NCBI GenBank assembly: GCA_016858145.1
Contig: JAEHOE010000121.1
Location: forward strand, 1-64,000
Source of the DNA: Edaphochlamys debaryana
Taxonomy: Eukaryota > Chlorophyta > Chlorophyceae > Chlamydomonadales
DNA: 64,000 nt
Direction of reading: 5' to 3'
Below are positions 1 to 10,900 of the stretch, one piece after another. The translations under genes were made by a program, and so were the position numbers. Under the pieces are notes generated by a model. The model did no database searches. It saw nothing but the letters and a program-made list of their open reading frames with translations, and was not told the origin of the DNA. Within the stretch, counting starts at the first letter, position 1. Each line of letters opens with the position of its first letter.

Positions 1-2365
1 CAGCACCCCAAGTTTAACTGCTCCCAGTAGCACGCCACCAACCGAATGTTACTACTATCAAAAGCACCGCCTCTGCAGTACTGAAGTTCTTTCAGGGACC
101 CGGGCTGAGGGCCCAAACTGCCCAAACAAAGAGCAGCAGCGGGCGGAGGGGGACCTGTGGCCATCATGCCGCAAAATCCCCGGACCCCCCCGGACCTACT
201 ACCTACCCTGCCGTACGGCACACTACACTGCGGTACAAGGCCTAAATGTCAGCCATTTCGTACCGTTCTGACGGCTACGGTCTGCTTGTCGTAATCCCTA
301 TCCCTCTGCACGGTCTGCACATGCGTGCGGCGAAGTTAGTGCGCTGACATTGACCATGTCCTGGACCCCAACCCCAACCGCCAGCCACCGTTGGCACCTC
401 ACATGCCGTCAACGGTACATCAGATACTCGCACATCGGTTGGCAGCTATTGGCAGTGCGGGGGGGACGGTCCTTGTGCAGACGGGTAGCTACGGTGCGGC
501 TTGCAGGGCGGCAGGCCGACATGTGTTCCAAGCAAGCACGTGTTACTACAAGCGAGCATGTACCTGTTTGCGTGAGGCCCAGACGAACTCCCCGGAGGTC
601 GTTACCCGTTAGCGGGAGACGGCCGGGAGTGCCAAGTGGGTTCGTGTCGACGACCGGCGCACCGCGTGCCCTGCAAGCCGCGGTGGACAAGTTCTTATAG
701 ACGACGAGAAGGAAGCCGCGACGTGGTTATGGAGACGAGCGCACGGCCAGCAGAAGTCGGAGCGTCGAAAGACTGTCGCCTGCCCAGGCCGCCGTGGATT
801 ATATCTATAAAAGAAGAAGGACATCTGGAGCCTGTATGTGAGCCAGCCGAGCGCTGCGAGCACGAGGCGGCTGCGTTTCCGGGCTCAGCCCGATGGCGCG
901 ACTCCCCAAATGGCCCCAGCAAGCCCTGCCGACCAGCGCGCTAGGATCTTTATCTTATTGCGACAACGCTTGGGGCGGCAGCGAGCGTAATGGAGTAGGA
1001 GGAGCAAAGAAGCCCGGGCGGTGAGCCGAGCAAGCCCACCTTATAAGCCCGAGCCCGCATATTGGTAAGAAGCTATTCTAAGTATGAACAACTGGACAAG
1101 AAGCACGAGCGCTCAAGCAGCGGACGTGCCGACTGAGCGGACGCCAAGTACAAGAAGCCGAAGGCTGCGGTGTTGATGGCTACGGCTTGGTTGTGTGAGT
1201 AGAGAGGTAGATTAGGTGACCGGGTTAGGCGAGCGTGCGGGTTACGGTCTGGCTGTTTCGGTCCGGGGGCGCGGCAGCCCGCGTGGCGGTAGGCCGGCCC
1301 CCTTGCGTTAGCGTTAGGTGAACTGTGGACTTTGAGCGCAAGAGCAGGCCGGCGGAGGCATCCCACGAGGAGCGCTGCTCCAAACAAGCCAAGCCTCCGG
1401 CCGGGCGCGCAGCCGCCGCGCCCGGCCCCCAGCAGCCCTCCGCCCAAACTCGCCAGCAGGCTTCCGGCAGTTCCACCTCTGGTGCAGCCGAACGGAGCGC
1501 CCAGCTCGGGGCCGCGGAGCCGCATGAGGCGACTGCCGTACCAATCGGGGCGCGACGGGAGGCATATAGGCAGCCTCCGACTCCCAAGCCCCAAACACGC
1601 TCTCGGTACTGCACGACTTGAGCTCCCGACTCGATATCGCGACTGTAATCCCGAATCCTTCACACGCTGCCGCTCCCCCATCCCCACACGCACGCGATAC
1701 CGATAGGAGGCCCACCTTTGTAGGCTCGCCTGCTTAGGTAGCTCTGCAGACTGCGAACTAGGTCAGCTGGGCCTGCACCGGGCTTGCCCTGCCGTGCGCC
1801 CGCTTTCCTCCCCTCGCCCGCAGGTGTTTCCCCCTACCTGCCTGGCCAACGCACACAAGCCGGCTACACACACCCCGTGTGCCACCACTTGTGCGTGTTT
1901 CCGTGCTTGCAGGTACCCTCTACCTGTCAAGCCAGCCGGACGCGAGGCGGGACTAATCCCCCTGCCGGTCCCACGCACCCCTGCCCGCAGGACATCCCTG
2001 CCGGCCTTCGTATGACGCTAGGCGATCGTCCCCGCCCGTCACATCCCCGTCGACCCCATGTGCCCCAGCACACCTACCGCAATCCATTAGCGCCTCCCGT
2101 GCACACCTAGCCGAGGCCCCCACCTGCTCTCCATTAGAGACTCTTGCCTGCGGGGACCGCACATCCCTTCAGCCTGATCCACCCCCGCTAGGCACTAGCA
2201 CGCACTAGGTGGAGACGAGCGGTAGCGAGGCGACTTTGCATACTTGACCTGCACGCACCTCCTTTCCGCTTTGAGCTAGGATAGCCTGCTTGCACCTGCC
2301 CTGCATCTCCCCCTTCCCGTGACCCCCAGGTCCTTCTGACCCGAGTCACGCCTCAAGCAACCCCT

Positions 2366-2390
2366 GCACCGCACCGCACCGCACCGCACC
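2366..2390. repeat. (GCACC)5 microsatellite
   Basis: Five perfect consecutive GCACC pentamers, followed by looser related sequence (ACGCACCGCAC) as far as about 2430. Confidence 0.85.
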
Positions 2391-3554
2391 AAGCACTGCA
2401 CTGCATAACGCACCGCACTACACAACGCACTCGGTCCGGATCCCCATCTCCGGCCGTGCACCCGCAACCGCATCCCCCCTGTGCGTCGTATTCCGCACGA
2501 CAGCACCCCGGTGTGACGAGTCTCCTTACTCGGCACTCCGTGATAAGAGCGTGTACCGGTCCAAGGGCGCGTGTAGCATACACCACGGAGTAGTGGAACA
2601 CGGTTGTATAACGCAAGGCGCGCGAAAAAAGTGCGTCCCTGCGGAGGTAAGTACTCCGGTGGAGCTAGCTCCGCTTTGACGTGGCGCACATGGCTGGCCC
2701 CAACTGACCGTGGGTCCCCCCCTACGCTGCTACCCGTGGTATACTGCTATAATAGAGGCACCTAGTGCTGGAGAAGGCCTTCGGAGGGGCCAGAACGGCG
2801 TGCAGGGCCGCCTGGCAAAACCCACGGACGCACCTTGACGAAATCCTCGGGGCCCCCCCGACCTACTACCTGCTCCAAACTTTGGGGGCCTCAGAACTTT
2901 GCAATGAAACCTCCGTTTTCGAATCTGCCCTCGATGCCACAAGCTCGAGCTATCTTGTCCCTATCGCTTGCGACTGAGAGCAGGGAAACGTATCGACCAC
3001 GCTCCAACATGCCGGCGAATTGTCTGGGAGCTCAACCTTCCCGCTTCTGCCCAAACTGAGCGCAGTATTGTTAGAGCGCCTCATGCATCTCGTATCCGTC
3101 TCCTGACGGTCTGCCTTCTGGAGGGCCTGGCGAGGCCGGCGGCTCTCAATCGACACAGGCAAGGTGGTCGCAGCTGCGGGTGGAGGCGGAGGCGGAGGGG
3201 GCGGTGTTGCAGGATGAGGAGGGCGGAGGTTCCCGAAGCCGTAGCTGCGGGTGGGTCCGGCCGGCTATGTCCAGGCCGAGGCGAGTAGACGCCTGACAAG
3301 CGCAACACGTCGTGTAGTGCGGGGTTCCAACGGGACACTACGGAGCGCTCTCAGCGCGCCGAGGGGAGGTTTTGGGGCGTGTACGGCAGGGAGGAAGTGG
3401 GGCCTTGAACCCTTGGGAGGTAGAAAAGGGGTTTGGGGGGGCGGGGCTGGAAGGGGGCCGGGGAGAAGGCGGGTTGGTGCGCCAAGGGCGGTACGGCAGG
3501 CTCGAACCGGCCCCGGTCGGAGCAGAGTTGAGGCCTGCGGGGGTACTAGTACTG

Positions 3555-3732
3555 TTCGATAGCTCGTTGTTGTCACGCATGCTGACCTCGGTGGACGCGT
3601 TCTGACGGCTCACGCGTGTGTGTCACGTGCTGCAGGTGAGCGTAGGCAAGGTCCGGTGGGAGTAGTTTTCGATAGCTCGTTGTTGTCACGCATGCTGACC
3701 TCGGTGGACGCGTTCTGGCGGCTCACGCGTGT
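3555..3732. repeat. 65-bp direct duplication
   Basis: Two 65-bp copies, 3555-3619 and 3668-3732, starting TTCGATAGCTCG and ending CACGCGTGT, differ at one base (CTGACGG versus CTGGCGG). The period is 113 bp. Near-identity points to a recent local duplication. No gene spans them. Confidence 0.9.
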
Positions 3733-4077
3733 TGATTGGGACCGCTCCAGAACACGCCCGGGCGCCAGAGCTTGCGGCCGCCCTGCGGCGCGCTTCGCTC
3801 GCGGGCCGGGCTGGTCAGGGCGGCGGGGGAGTGAGGGAGAGTTTGTGTGCCGGTTCTGGGCGGCGCCCCCCCCGCCGCCCGTGTGTCTTTCCCCCCCTTT
3901 GCTGTTGCCCCGGGCGCCGGGGCGGGGGGTTGTAGCGGGGCGTGGAGAGTGTGAAAGGGCTTGGTAATTGGCGTTGCGACCGGCTGGGGGTATTCGAGAG
4001 CCGGCGAACGTTGGAGCGGTAGCAGTGTAAGGGGAGAGGGTCGGCGAACGAGTCTCCGTACATGCACCAAAAGGATC

Positions 4078-4201
4078 AATGGCCGGGTGCTAGCCCGCGT
4101 GCCGTGGTGCGGGCTGGTGGTGGAGAGGGGTTGGGGGCTATACGGAGCCAGACTCGAACATTGGGCCCCCTTTCCTGCCTTCAGGCAGCCACCCTTGTCA
4201 A
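4078..4201 (-). repeat. Dispersed repeat, copy 1 (inverted relative to 20361-20478)
   Basis: Read backwards, the sequence at 20361-20478 matches this stretch closely. Shared blocks are AATGGCCGGGTGC, GCGGGCTGGTGGT, ACTCGAACATTGGGCCCCC, TTTCCTGCCT and GGCAGCCACCCTTGTCA. The copies differ by a ~27-bp insertion/deletion in the middle and a ~10-bp difference near one end. Both carry GTTCGAGTC, which resembles a pol III B box, but no A box or tRNA fold was found. Confidence 0.8.
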
Positions 4202-6460
4202 ATCTGAAAGCGGATTTGGGCTCCTCTCCCCGAACGGTTTCCATTCGAGGCGCGATGTATGTCTGGGACAAACCTACCCCCCCCTGCTGTAGCTGGTGGG
4301 AGACGTACACCTCCTCGAGAAGAGCTATTCCGATCTTTTGAAGCGGTGCATGGCGTGCCCCGCTTGCGGGAGCCGCTAATGTTGTCGGTCACCTCACACT
4401 TACCCCCACCCCCTGCCCACGCTAACACCGTGCTGTCCATGCGACTGGCTCAATACCTAAGGCGTCCAGTAGTACGGTAGGCGAGCTGAACCGAGGGGTC
4501 TAAACACGCATCGACCACGCATCATCAGTAGTGGCTTCAAGATGCTTAAATGGAGTCGGTCAAGCGCAGCAGCGTGCAGCGAGAACGGCCTTCTTGTCAA
4601 TCTATGTTTTACATAACTATGTTCAGTCGGTCGTTAACTTGTGGCTAGTTAGCCACTGCCATAAGGTGTGAGACAGGGACGCGTCGCGTATCCCTATGCG
4701 TGCCGGGTTGCGGCCCCCTCGGCCCCCGCCCCGCCTCGACGCTCTCCGCCAAATGTTCTCGTCGAAGCCCCGTTCCTTGGGGGCACGCCCCTTGGACCGC
4801 CCTTGGCGGCCGCATGTGTTTGTGCACCCAAGACCCAACCCAACCGGCCAAGTCCTGCATTGCGGGGTTGCGAAGGCCCCCAACTAAGTCGGCGCTGTGG
4901 GGCGTAGTGCTTGATTGCGCGGCCCCAGTGCTGTCCGGCCTCGCGGGGTTTGGGGCTCAGCCCTTTTCCTGAGGAGGACAGACACCCTTGTTGCCGTTGG
5001 ATTTTGAACCGGGTCATCGGCCATCGCCCGACGGTGTCCCGATGTGTGACGAGGCGTAAGCCCACCCATCTCATCCCTTCCTCTTGAGGCCCCATCCGCC
5101 GTTGCCTCAGTCAGCGCAGGAGCTGCGCCAGGGCAACGTCTACAGTCTAGAGCAGCAGCAGAGGGAGCAGGGGCACGAGGCAGATGAGAAGAAAGCAACA
5201 GATGAGCGCATGCTCCGCAAGGAATGCCAGCTAATGAAGTCAGGCCTCGCATCCACACGACCGCACGAGCTCTTCATCACGCGAATGTGCTGCGCTGTCA
5301 AACAGGGTCCCCTGGTCCCCACCGACCACGCCGGGTTCTGGGGCATAGCAAGAGCGTTCGTAGAGGCAGCTTCGCCAGCCTGCCGTACGGTCGACCCGCC
5401 TACACCTCCGCCAGCACGCGCCCTGCGTCTTTCCCCCAGCTCGCACCTTCACAAACTGCACTGCACTATGCAGCTCACGTGGCGCTTTGCATCCGCCTGC
5501 AGGTGAGCTTGCGCCACGTTCTGGGACCCGCGGACGCCTGCACGCACACGCTGGGGGCCTCGGCACAACAAGATGGCATAGGAAAGATAAGTGGCGTGTC
5601 CGAACGCGTTGCGTGGTGCGGCCCCTAGGATCCCCCGTGCGGCTGCTTGCTCCTGCCTGTCGCTCGGCCTCTTCCTCTTTCTCTTGCGTTGCGCACAGCC
5701 TACTTGCGTTCAGCTGCATCCCCCTTCGTTGTCGTCCGGACTAGGCTGCACGGCCCCTGCGAGCACAGAATCCCCACCGACCCCATGGCACGCGCCAGCA
5801 GCTCAGCCACTCAACACACTGCGTCTCCGAAAGCTAGGAGTGTGCCTTGGCAGCCTGCTAGCACTGACCTGCAAGCCTGACGCATCCGCCGATAAGCATT
5901 ACAAGCGCATGCCGCGCATAGCGGTGCCATCGACCCCGCCTCCAGGGTCGCGCAGGGGCTGCACCGCTCTCCAACTCATGCACTACGGTGCGCTGCATGG
6001 CCCCTGCGAGCACAGACCTCCTGCCTTGTGGGCTGCTGTTAGGGGGCACCCAGGCTTGCAGGCGGCAAGCCCGTGTGGTCGACCAGCCGGTCGGAGCGTT
6101 CTGCGCTTAGACCCCCTCGAAGGGGTCCCTCATTGTAACCAACGATGACTGCCTGGGCCCGGGTTCTAGCGTCAGCCCCCCCAAACGTCTCTCCGCCCGC
6201 TCACACCGCTCATGTCCCACTCTGTACTCCTGCATGTCAACTCTCCGCCATTCCGTCACAGCCGACGTCGCCGGTTGCTTGCACACAGAGCCTCCGTGCC
6301 CTCACATCGGCCTTCGCGCTGCACCTGCCTCCGACGCTGCACACCGCCTGCCCCATACAGCGGCAGCGCACCACCTGCCTCGGAAACGCCCCAGCCTCCC
6401 CGGTTGCACATTGCCTTGACCCCACCACCCGACCTCGCCTGACCTTGGGGCAAGCATGTA

Positions 6461-6485
6461 CAGGTGGCCTGTGGTATTGTGGAAC
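6461..6485 (+). repeat. Left terminal inverted repeat
   Basis: Begins CAGGTGGCCTGTGGTATTGT and ends GGAAC, preceded by TA. It is the exact reverse complement of 7958-7982. A second partial copy, GTGGTATTGTGGAAC, follows at 6487-6501, perhaps an extra transposase-binding site. Confidence 0.93.
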
Positions 6486-6930
6486 AGTGGTATTGTGGAA
6501 CACCCGGCCGTTTGTACTGGGTTTTGCGTTTCGCGACGCGGGCTTCCAGACTTAAGGTGTTCTAACCCACTCCTAGAAGCCTGCCGCTTCAGATATGGGA
6601 GGGGTGTACCCAGCGGGTACCCAGGGTTTTGCGACACGCTGTACGGGTCAGACCGGAATCGCTGCCCCAAAACCTGCTTCAAACTCAGGCCCGTAGACAC
6701 GCATGGCATAAGGATACCCCTGTGAACATATTTACGCGGTCGCTTTAGAAATACAGTCGCCCCCGACACTTCGCGCGCGAAAGCATTGCTAATCCCTCGC
6801 GGACCTCGGACAACCCGCGACTGCCCTTCAAGCCTCGCAGCCGGCCACACCGTACTTATAAGGCTATGAGTAGTCCCTAGGCGCAGTTCCGGGCGCTTCC
6901 TAGTCGTTCCTGTTGACTTCGGTCGTGGAC

Positions 6931-7647
6931 ATGCCCACACCCGCGCGAGGCTGGCTCCTGCTCCACCTGCTGCTCCTTTCCTGCGCGACAGCCAGCCTCC
7001 CCGGGACGCCCAAACAGCAAGCCAACAGCGGCGATGGTGGGGAGCGGCTTGACAGGATAGGTCAGGCGCTTCAGCTTATCCGGGACACGGGCTGCTCCGT
7101 GCGGTCAGCGGCGGCAGCCCTCCTGATCCCACAAAACACGCTCAGCCGTTATGCTAACGGCACCTTCCAGCTTGGCGTGCGGACCGGTCCACCCACCGCC
7201 CTATCTCCGGAGGCAGAAGCGGACCTGGTGGACTGGATTGTCCAGATGCACGCCCGCAGCCGCACACCCCCCATCATGCAAGTGATGATCATGGCAGCGG
7301 AGCTTGAGGCGGCGGAGGCCAAGGCTGCGGGGCGCGAGCCCAAGTGGCCCGAGGGGACCGCGGGCGACAACTGGTGGAGGAGCTTCAAGCAGCGGCACGG
7401 GCTTCGCCTGAGGAGCTGCCAGGTGCGGGTGGGCTGGCTTTGGGAGGTAGGGAAGGGGGTTTCAAGCAACCGTGGGTCCCCCACGCCGACCCACATGCTG
7501 CTTCGTGTGAAGGCTTGCTCGGGCCTTGACCCACATGCTCTTCTAACCGTGCCGTACATCTTTACCCCGACCCTGACAGTCGGGTTGGGACTTCGAGGGT
7601 GGACATGTCGGCATGCCGACATGTCGCGGGCATGGGAGGGTGGCTGA
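6931..7647 (+). CDS. Truncated pogo-like transposase, DNA-binding half only
   Basis: A 238-residue frame inside the transposon. Residues ~40-80 (RLDRIGQALQLIRDTG...IPQNTLSRYANG) form a Psq-type helix-turn-helix. Residues ~90-162 (LSPEAEADLVDWIVQM... to SFKQRHGLRLR) match the second, CENP-B-like helix-turn-helix that contacts the TIR in pogo/tigger proteins. The expected DDE integrase domain is absent. The last ~75 residues are unlike transposase and may be read-through past a possible donor at CAG|GTGCGG (near 7421). Residues 8-22 are oddly hydrophobic, like a signal peptide, so the true start could lie elsewhere. If expressed it could bind element ends but not cut; it might repress transposition or be a dead remnant. 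Confidence 0.7.
   Translation: MPTPARGWLLLHLLLLSCATASLPGTPKQQANSGDGGERLDRIGQALQLIRDTGCSVRSAAAALLIPQNTLSRYANGTFQLGVRTGPPTALSPEAEADLVDWIVQMHARSRTPPIMQVMIMAAELEAAEAKAAGREPKWPEGTAGDNWWRSFKQRHGLRLRSCQVRVGWLWEVGKGVSSNRGSPTPTHMLLRVKACSGLDPHALLTVPYIFTPTLTVGLGLRGWTCRHADMSRAWEGG
7602..7625. repeat. 24-bp perfect palindrome inside the transposon
   Basis: GACATGTCGGCA followed directly by its reverse complement, with no spacer. It lies near the end of the transposase frame. No function can be assigned. Confidence 0.85.
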
Positions 7648-7957
7648 CCAGCACCAGGTCCGAATGTGTCTGACAACGTTCCTACTATCCTTATAAGCAT
7701 ATTGTATGAGGATAGAGTGGTCAGCGGCCTCAGATCGGCGTTGTGGGATGAAATCGGGCGTGTTCCACAATACAACAGATTTCGCGGTACGGCTGTTTTG
7801 CACCCTCGCCGCTAGAACGAACGGTACGGCTCGCGCAGTGTAAACCATGGCTGCTAACCTCGGATACCTCTAGCCTACCCCAAGACCTAGCTATGGCCAA
7901 GAGCGCATGTGCTAGCGCTTAGCGCTTGTCAGCTCAACAGCCATTCCCGCGCAAAGT

Positions 7958-7982
7958 GTTCCACAATACCACAGGCCACCTG
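7958..7982 (-). repeat. Right terminal inverted repeat
   Basis: Reverse complement of 6461-6485, followed by TA at 7983-7984. Confidence 0.93.
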
Positions 7983-7995
7983 TAGACGCCCGGGC

Positions 7996-10900
7996 TCAGG
8001 CGCACGGCACCGGCTCCACCTGCTGCGCCGGACCCACCACCTCCACGGACATGCCCGCCCCCTGCAGCCCCTCCACCCCCACATCCGCCATCACCGCATC
8101 CGCGTCGGGGGGCGCAGCCTCGGCGGGGCTGCTCTGCGGCTGCTCCGCCGCCCCCGGGCAGCAACCCGCGGCCTCCGAACCCGGCGCATCGGCCAGCGGC
8201 GCCTCCTTCACCCCCGCCGCCGGCCCTGAGCCGACCGCTGCCCCACTCGCCCCAGCCTCCGCCTCCACCTGCCCTGCCCCAGCTCCACAGCCCGGTGCTG
8301 CCCCGGCCGCATCCCCCGCTCCGCCTCCTGCATCTGCAGCTCCGGATCCCGAGCACGCCGCCCCTCCTGCCTCCACCCCTGCCCCCGCCTCGCCCGGCGG
8401 CGTGGGGGCCTGGGGCGGCGTCACCGCCATGGCCGGCCGCTCCCCGCCCGGCCCCGGCCCCGCCTCCGCCGCGTGCGCTGCTGCCGGCGCCGCCTCGAGC
8501 CCCACCGCCTCGTCTCCGTCCGGGTCTGCGTCCGAGGCCTGGCTCAGCCCACTGGCGCCCTCGCTGCCCCCCTCGCTGCCCGCCGGTGCCTCTATGTCGG
8601 AGTCGCAGCAGGCGGCAAAGTCGTAGTAGGGGTCGGCCTGGGGGGTGGGGGACGGTTGGAGGGGGGGGGAAGGGAGGAGAGGGTCGGCTTGGAGGGAAAT
8701 GGCGATAGAGATCACGCAAAAGAAATCGAAAGGAGGAAGAGGAGTTGCACGGTACCCAAGGTGAAGAGGCGGTGAGGCAGAGAGTTGAAGGGTTGAAATC
8801 CTCGGCTCAGTCACACGCGAGGCAAGTGGACCGTGAGCACCAGCGCGGGTGTGAGGGGTGCAATGGTACCCGAGGCTGCAAGCTCGAAAGAGGCGGCTCG
8901 CGCACGCGCTGTGGGGTTGAACCCCTGACTCAAGACACCAGCGGGGCCGGCGGACTCCGGACAGCGACACCGGGGAGTAGTCTCAAGCCCCCGCCCCGCC
9001 CCCGCCCCACCTTGGGCCGAGGCTGCACCGCCTCGAAGGTGCGCATGTCGGGGCTGGCGTACCCCGGCCCCCGTAGCACCGCCACGGCCGCCAGGTTGTT
9101 GTAGCGCTGCCCGGGGGTGCCGTCCTCATCGTCCTCCAACACCTGCGGGGGCACGGGGGGCGGGGCGTCCGGGCGCGAGGGTGCGTCGGAGCGGGCAGGG
9201 CGGCTAGAGCCGAGGGCCCGGGTCCCGCGCATGGTGAGGTAGCTGGGTGGTGTGGTGGACACCCGTTGGCGCCTCGTAAGAAGGGGCGTAAACCACAATT
9301 ATGGGGACCGCCGTCGCCTGTCGCGGGCGTACCTGGAACTGCGGGTAGTCTGGCGCTGAGAAGACCGTCATTAGCTGCCCGGCTGCGGGTCGGGGAGGAC
9401 AGGGGAGTGGGGCGGGGGCAGGGGGGCGTGAGCGAGGTCACCACGAGGCTCATGGGGCTCACGTCCCTGGCTGCATCCACAACCCTTGGCTCCCTTGGCC
9501 ATCCACGAACTGCTCCTCTCCTTGGCCGCCCCTCGTCCAGCTCGGCCCCCTCACCGGGGGTGGTGTGGTCCACGCTGTAGCCCTGCAGCACCTGCCCCAG
9601 GTCGGAGCGCTTGTCGCGGGCGTCGGGGCCCTCGTGGGAGCGAATGACCAGCTTGAGGTTGTTGGCGCGGAGGAAGGCCTGCAGTCGAGAACCCCAGTTG
9701 GGCAGGGCGGTTGGTCGGGTGTTCTGGTGGTGATGGTGGTACGCGTGTTTTGGGAGTTGTTTGGCCGGTGACCTCGACGGGCCACCGCGGGGAGCGGGGT
9801 CGAGCGCAACACGGTCCTGAAGAACCCGAGACGAGGGAAGCCACCGCGTCTGGGATCGCGTCGGAGCATCAGCCCTCCTTTCACAAGCATACCTCGGTGA
9901 CGTCAGGTCCGAAGATGAGCCCCACGCCGCGCGCCTCGTTCTCCTGGATTCCGGGCGCTGCCACGGGGTCGCTCCAGAGCACGTCGGTGGCCAGCAGCGA
10001 GGAGCCGCAGCCTGCGGGGAGCAGCGGAGCGGACCGTTAGAGTCGGGGGCGTGCCGTTTGCGGGTAATTTGCGAGTGCCTATAGGGGCTTCGTGTAATTC
10101 GCGAAAGGGCCTTGGACAGGGGTGGCAGATCATTTGACGGGGCTGAGTGGATGTGCAGAAGCGGCGGGTACGGTGGCAGGAGTAAGTGGGGCGAAGGCGG
10201 GCGGAAGCAGAAGGTTGAGAAGCGGATTGATTCTTGTATTGCAAGGGGCGGGTGGGGAGTGCGCAACGCGGTCCGCAAAAAGCCGTAATGTGCCCTCTTG
10301 TTGCACTGCCAGCCGTCTGGTCAGAGACTTGGGTATGGATCTTCAGCGCCTGTAGTAGCAGGCTCGCGTTTGTAACCAGAACAACGTCCGTTCATCAGCC
10401 CAGGCGGCGGCTCGCAAGCTCGCGTCAATGCACGTGCATCTTCGGCTCTCTGCCTCGCTGCCCCAACCCCGGCCTCCCACCCCCCTCAACCAACCTCACG
10501 ACCCTGCCCAGGGGAGCAACCGCATGCTACCCCAGCCCCACCCCACCCACACCCCCATCCCATGGCCCAACAGGGCCTGCCCCCATGCCGCACCCTCCCA
10601 CCCACCCCCTGCCCCCCACCGCCCCACCGTCTGGGTCCATGCCGCCCTTGGTCGCCCGCCGTAGGTCGTCCAGGGAGCCAGGCACCAGCCCCTTGCAGCC
10701 GCCCGCGCCGCCCCGCCCGGGGTGCGCGCTCTTGCGCCGCTTGGCGCCGCGCTTGGGCTCCGGCGGCCGCCGGAACAGGCCTGCGGGCAAGCAGTCGCGC
10801 CATGTACTAGGCAGGTCCTCTGCTGCGCAGCCGGTACCGGTATGTATACCACTGGACGCGCGCGGCTGTCGTGCAGGCGGGCACCCAAGACAGCCCCTCA

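Larger units (their letters stand above)
1..6458. other. Gene-poor, repeat-bearing left end
   Basis: I see no supportable gene here. Open frames exist on both strands but none shows a recognisable domain, a chain of plausible splice sites or the strong third-position GC bias of the genes further right. Base composition is more even than in the genic part. The stretch holds a GCACC microsatellite, a 65-bp direct duplication and one copy of a dispersed repeat found again near 20.4 kb. A hydrophilic, Gln/Glu-rich frame at 5084-5506 (plus) is the least unlikely coding remnant, but nothing in it is recognisable. Confidence 0.6.
6461..7982 (+). mobile_element. Pogo/Tc1-mariner-type DNA transposon, internally reduced
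   Basis: A 1,522-bp element bounded by perfect 25-bp terminal inverted repeats (6461-6485 and 7958-7982) that begin CAG and are flanked by TA on each side (6459-6460, 7983-7984), the target duplication of the Tc1/mariner superfamily. It carries one plus-strand frame (6931-7647) whose product has a Psq-type helix-turn-helix followed by a CENP-B-like helix-turn-helix, as in pogo/tigger transposases. There is no room or signature for the DDE catalytic domain, so it is probably non-autonomous. Partial copies of the terminal motif recur inside (6487-6501 and about 7766-7781). Perfect TIRs suggest recent movement. Its right end lies 13 bp from the stop codon of the neighbouring phosphatase gene. 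Confidence 0.88.

Noticed and set aside
350..1706. Several overlapping open frames on both strands near the left end
   Set aside because: Long frames on all strands are expected at this GC content. None has a domain, splice logic or codon bias.
2360..2430. Candidate CRISPR array from repeated GCACC motifs
   Set aside because: Simple pentamer microsatellite without spacers, and the genome is eukaryotic.
5084..5506. Hydrophilic Gln/Glu-rich plus-strand frame as a gene
   Set aside because: No ATG-supported start, no splice partners and no recognisable family. Kept only as a remark in the spacer entry.
8051..8708. Plus-strand Pro/Ala-rich frames
   Set aside because: They are the antisense shadow of the last exon of the minus-strand phosphatase, whose frame continues the catalytic domain.
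8895..8945. Possible tRNA (GGTTCAANNCC-like box on minus)
   Set aside because: No acceptor stem, D arm or anticodon arm could be folded around it. It lies in a phosphatase intron.
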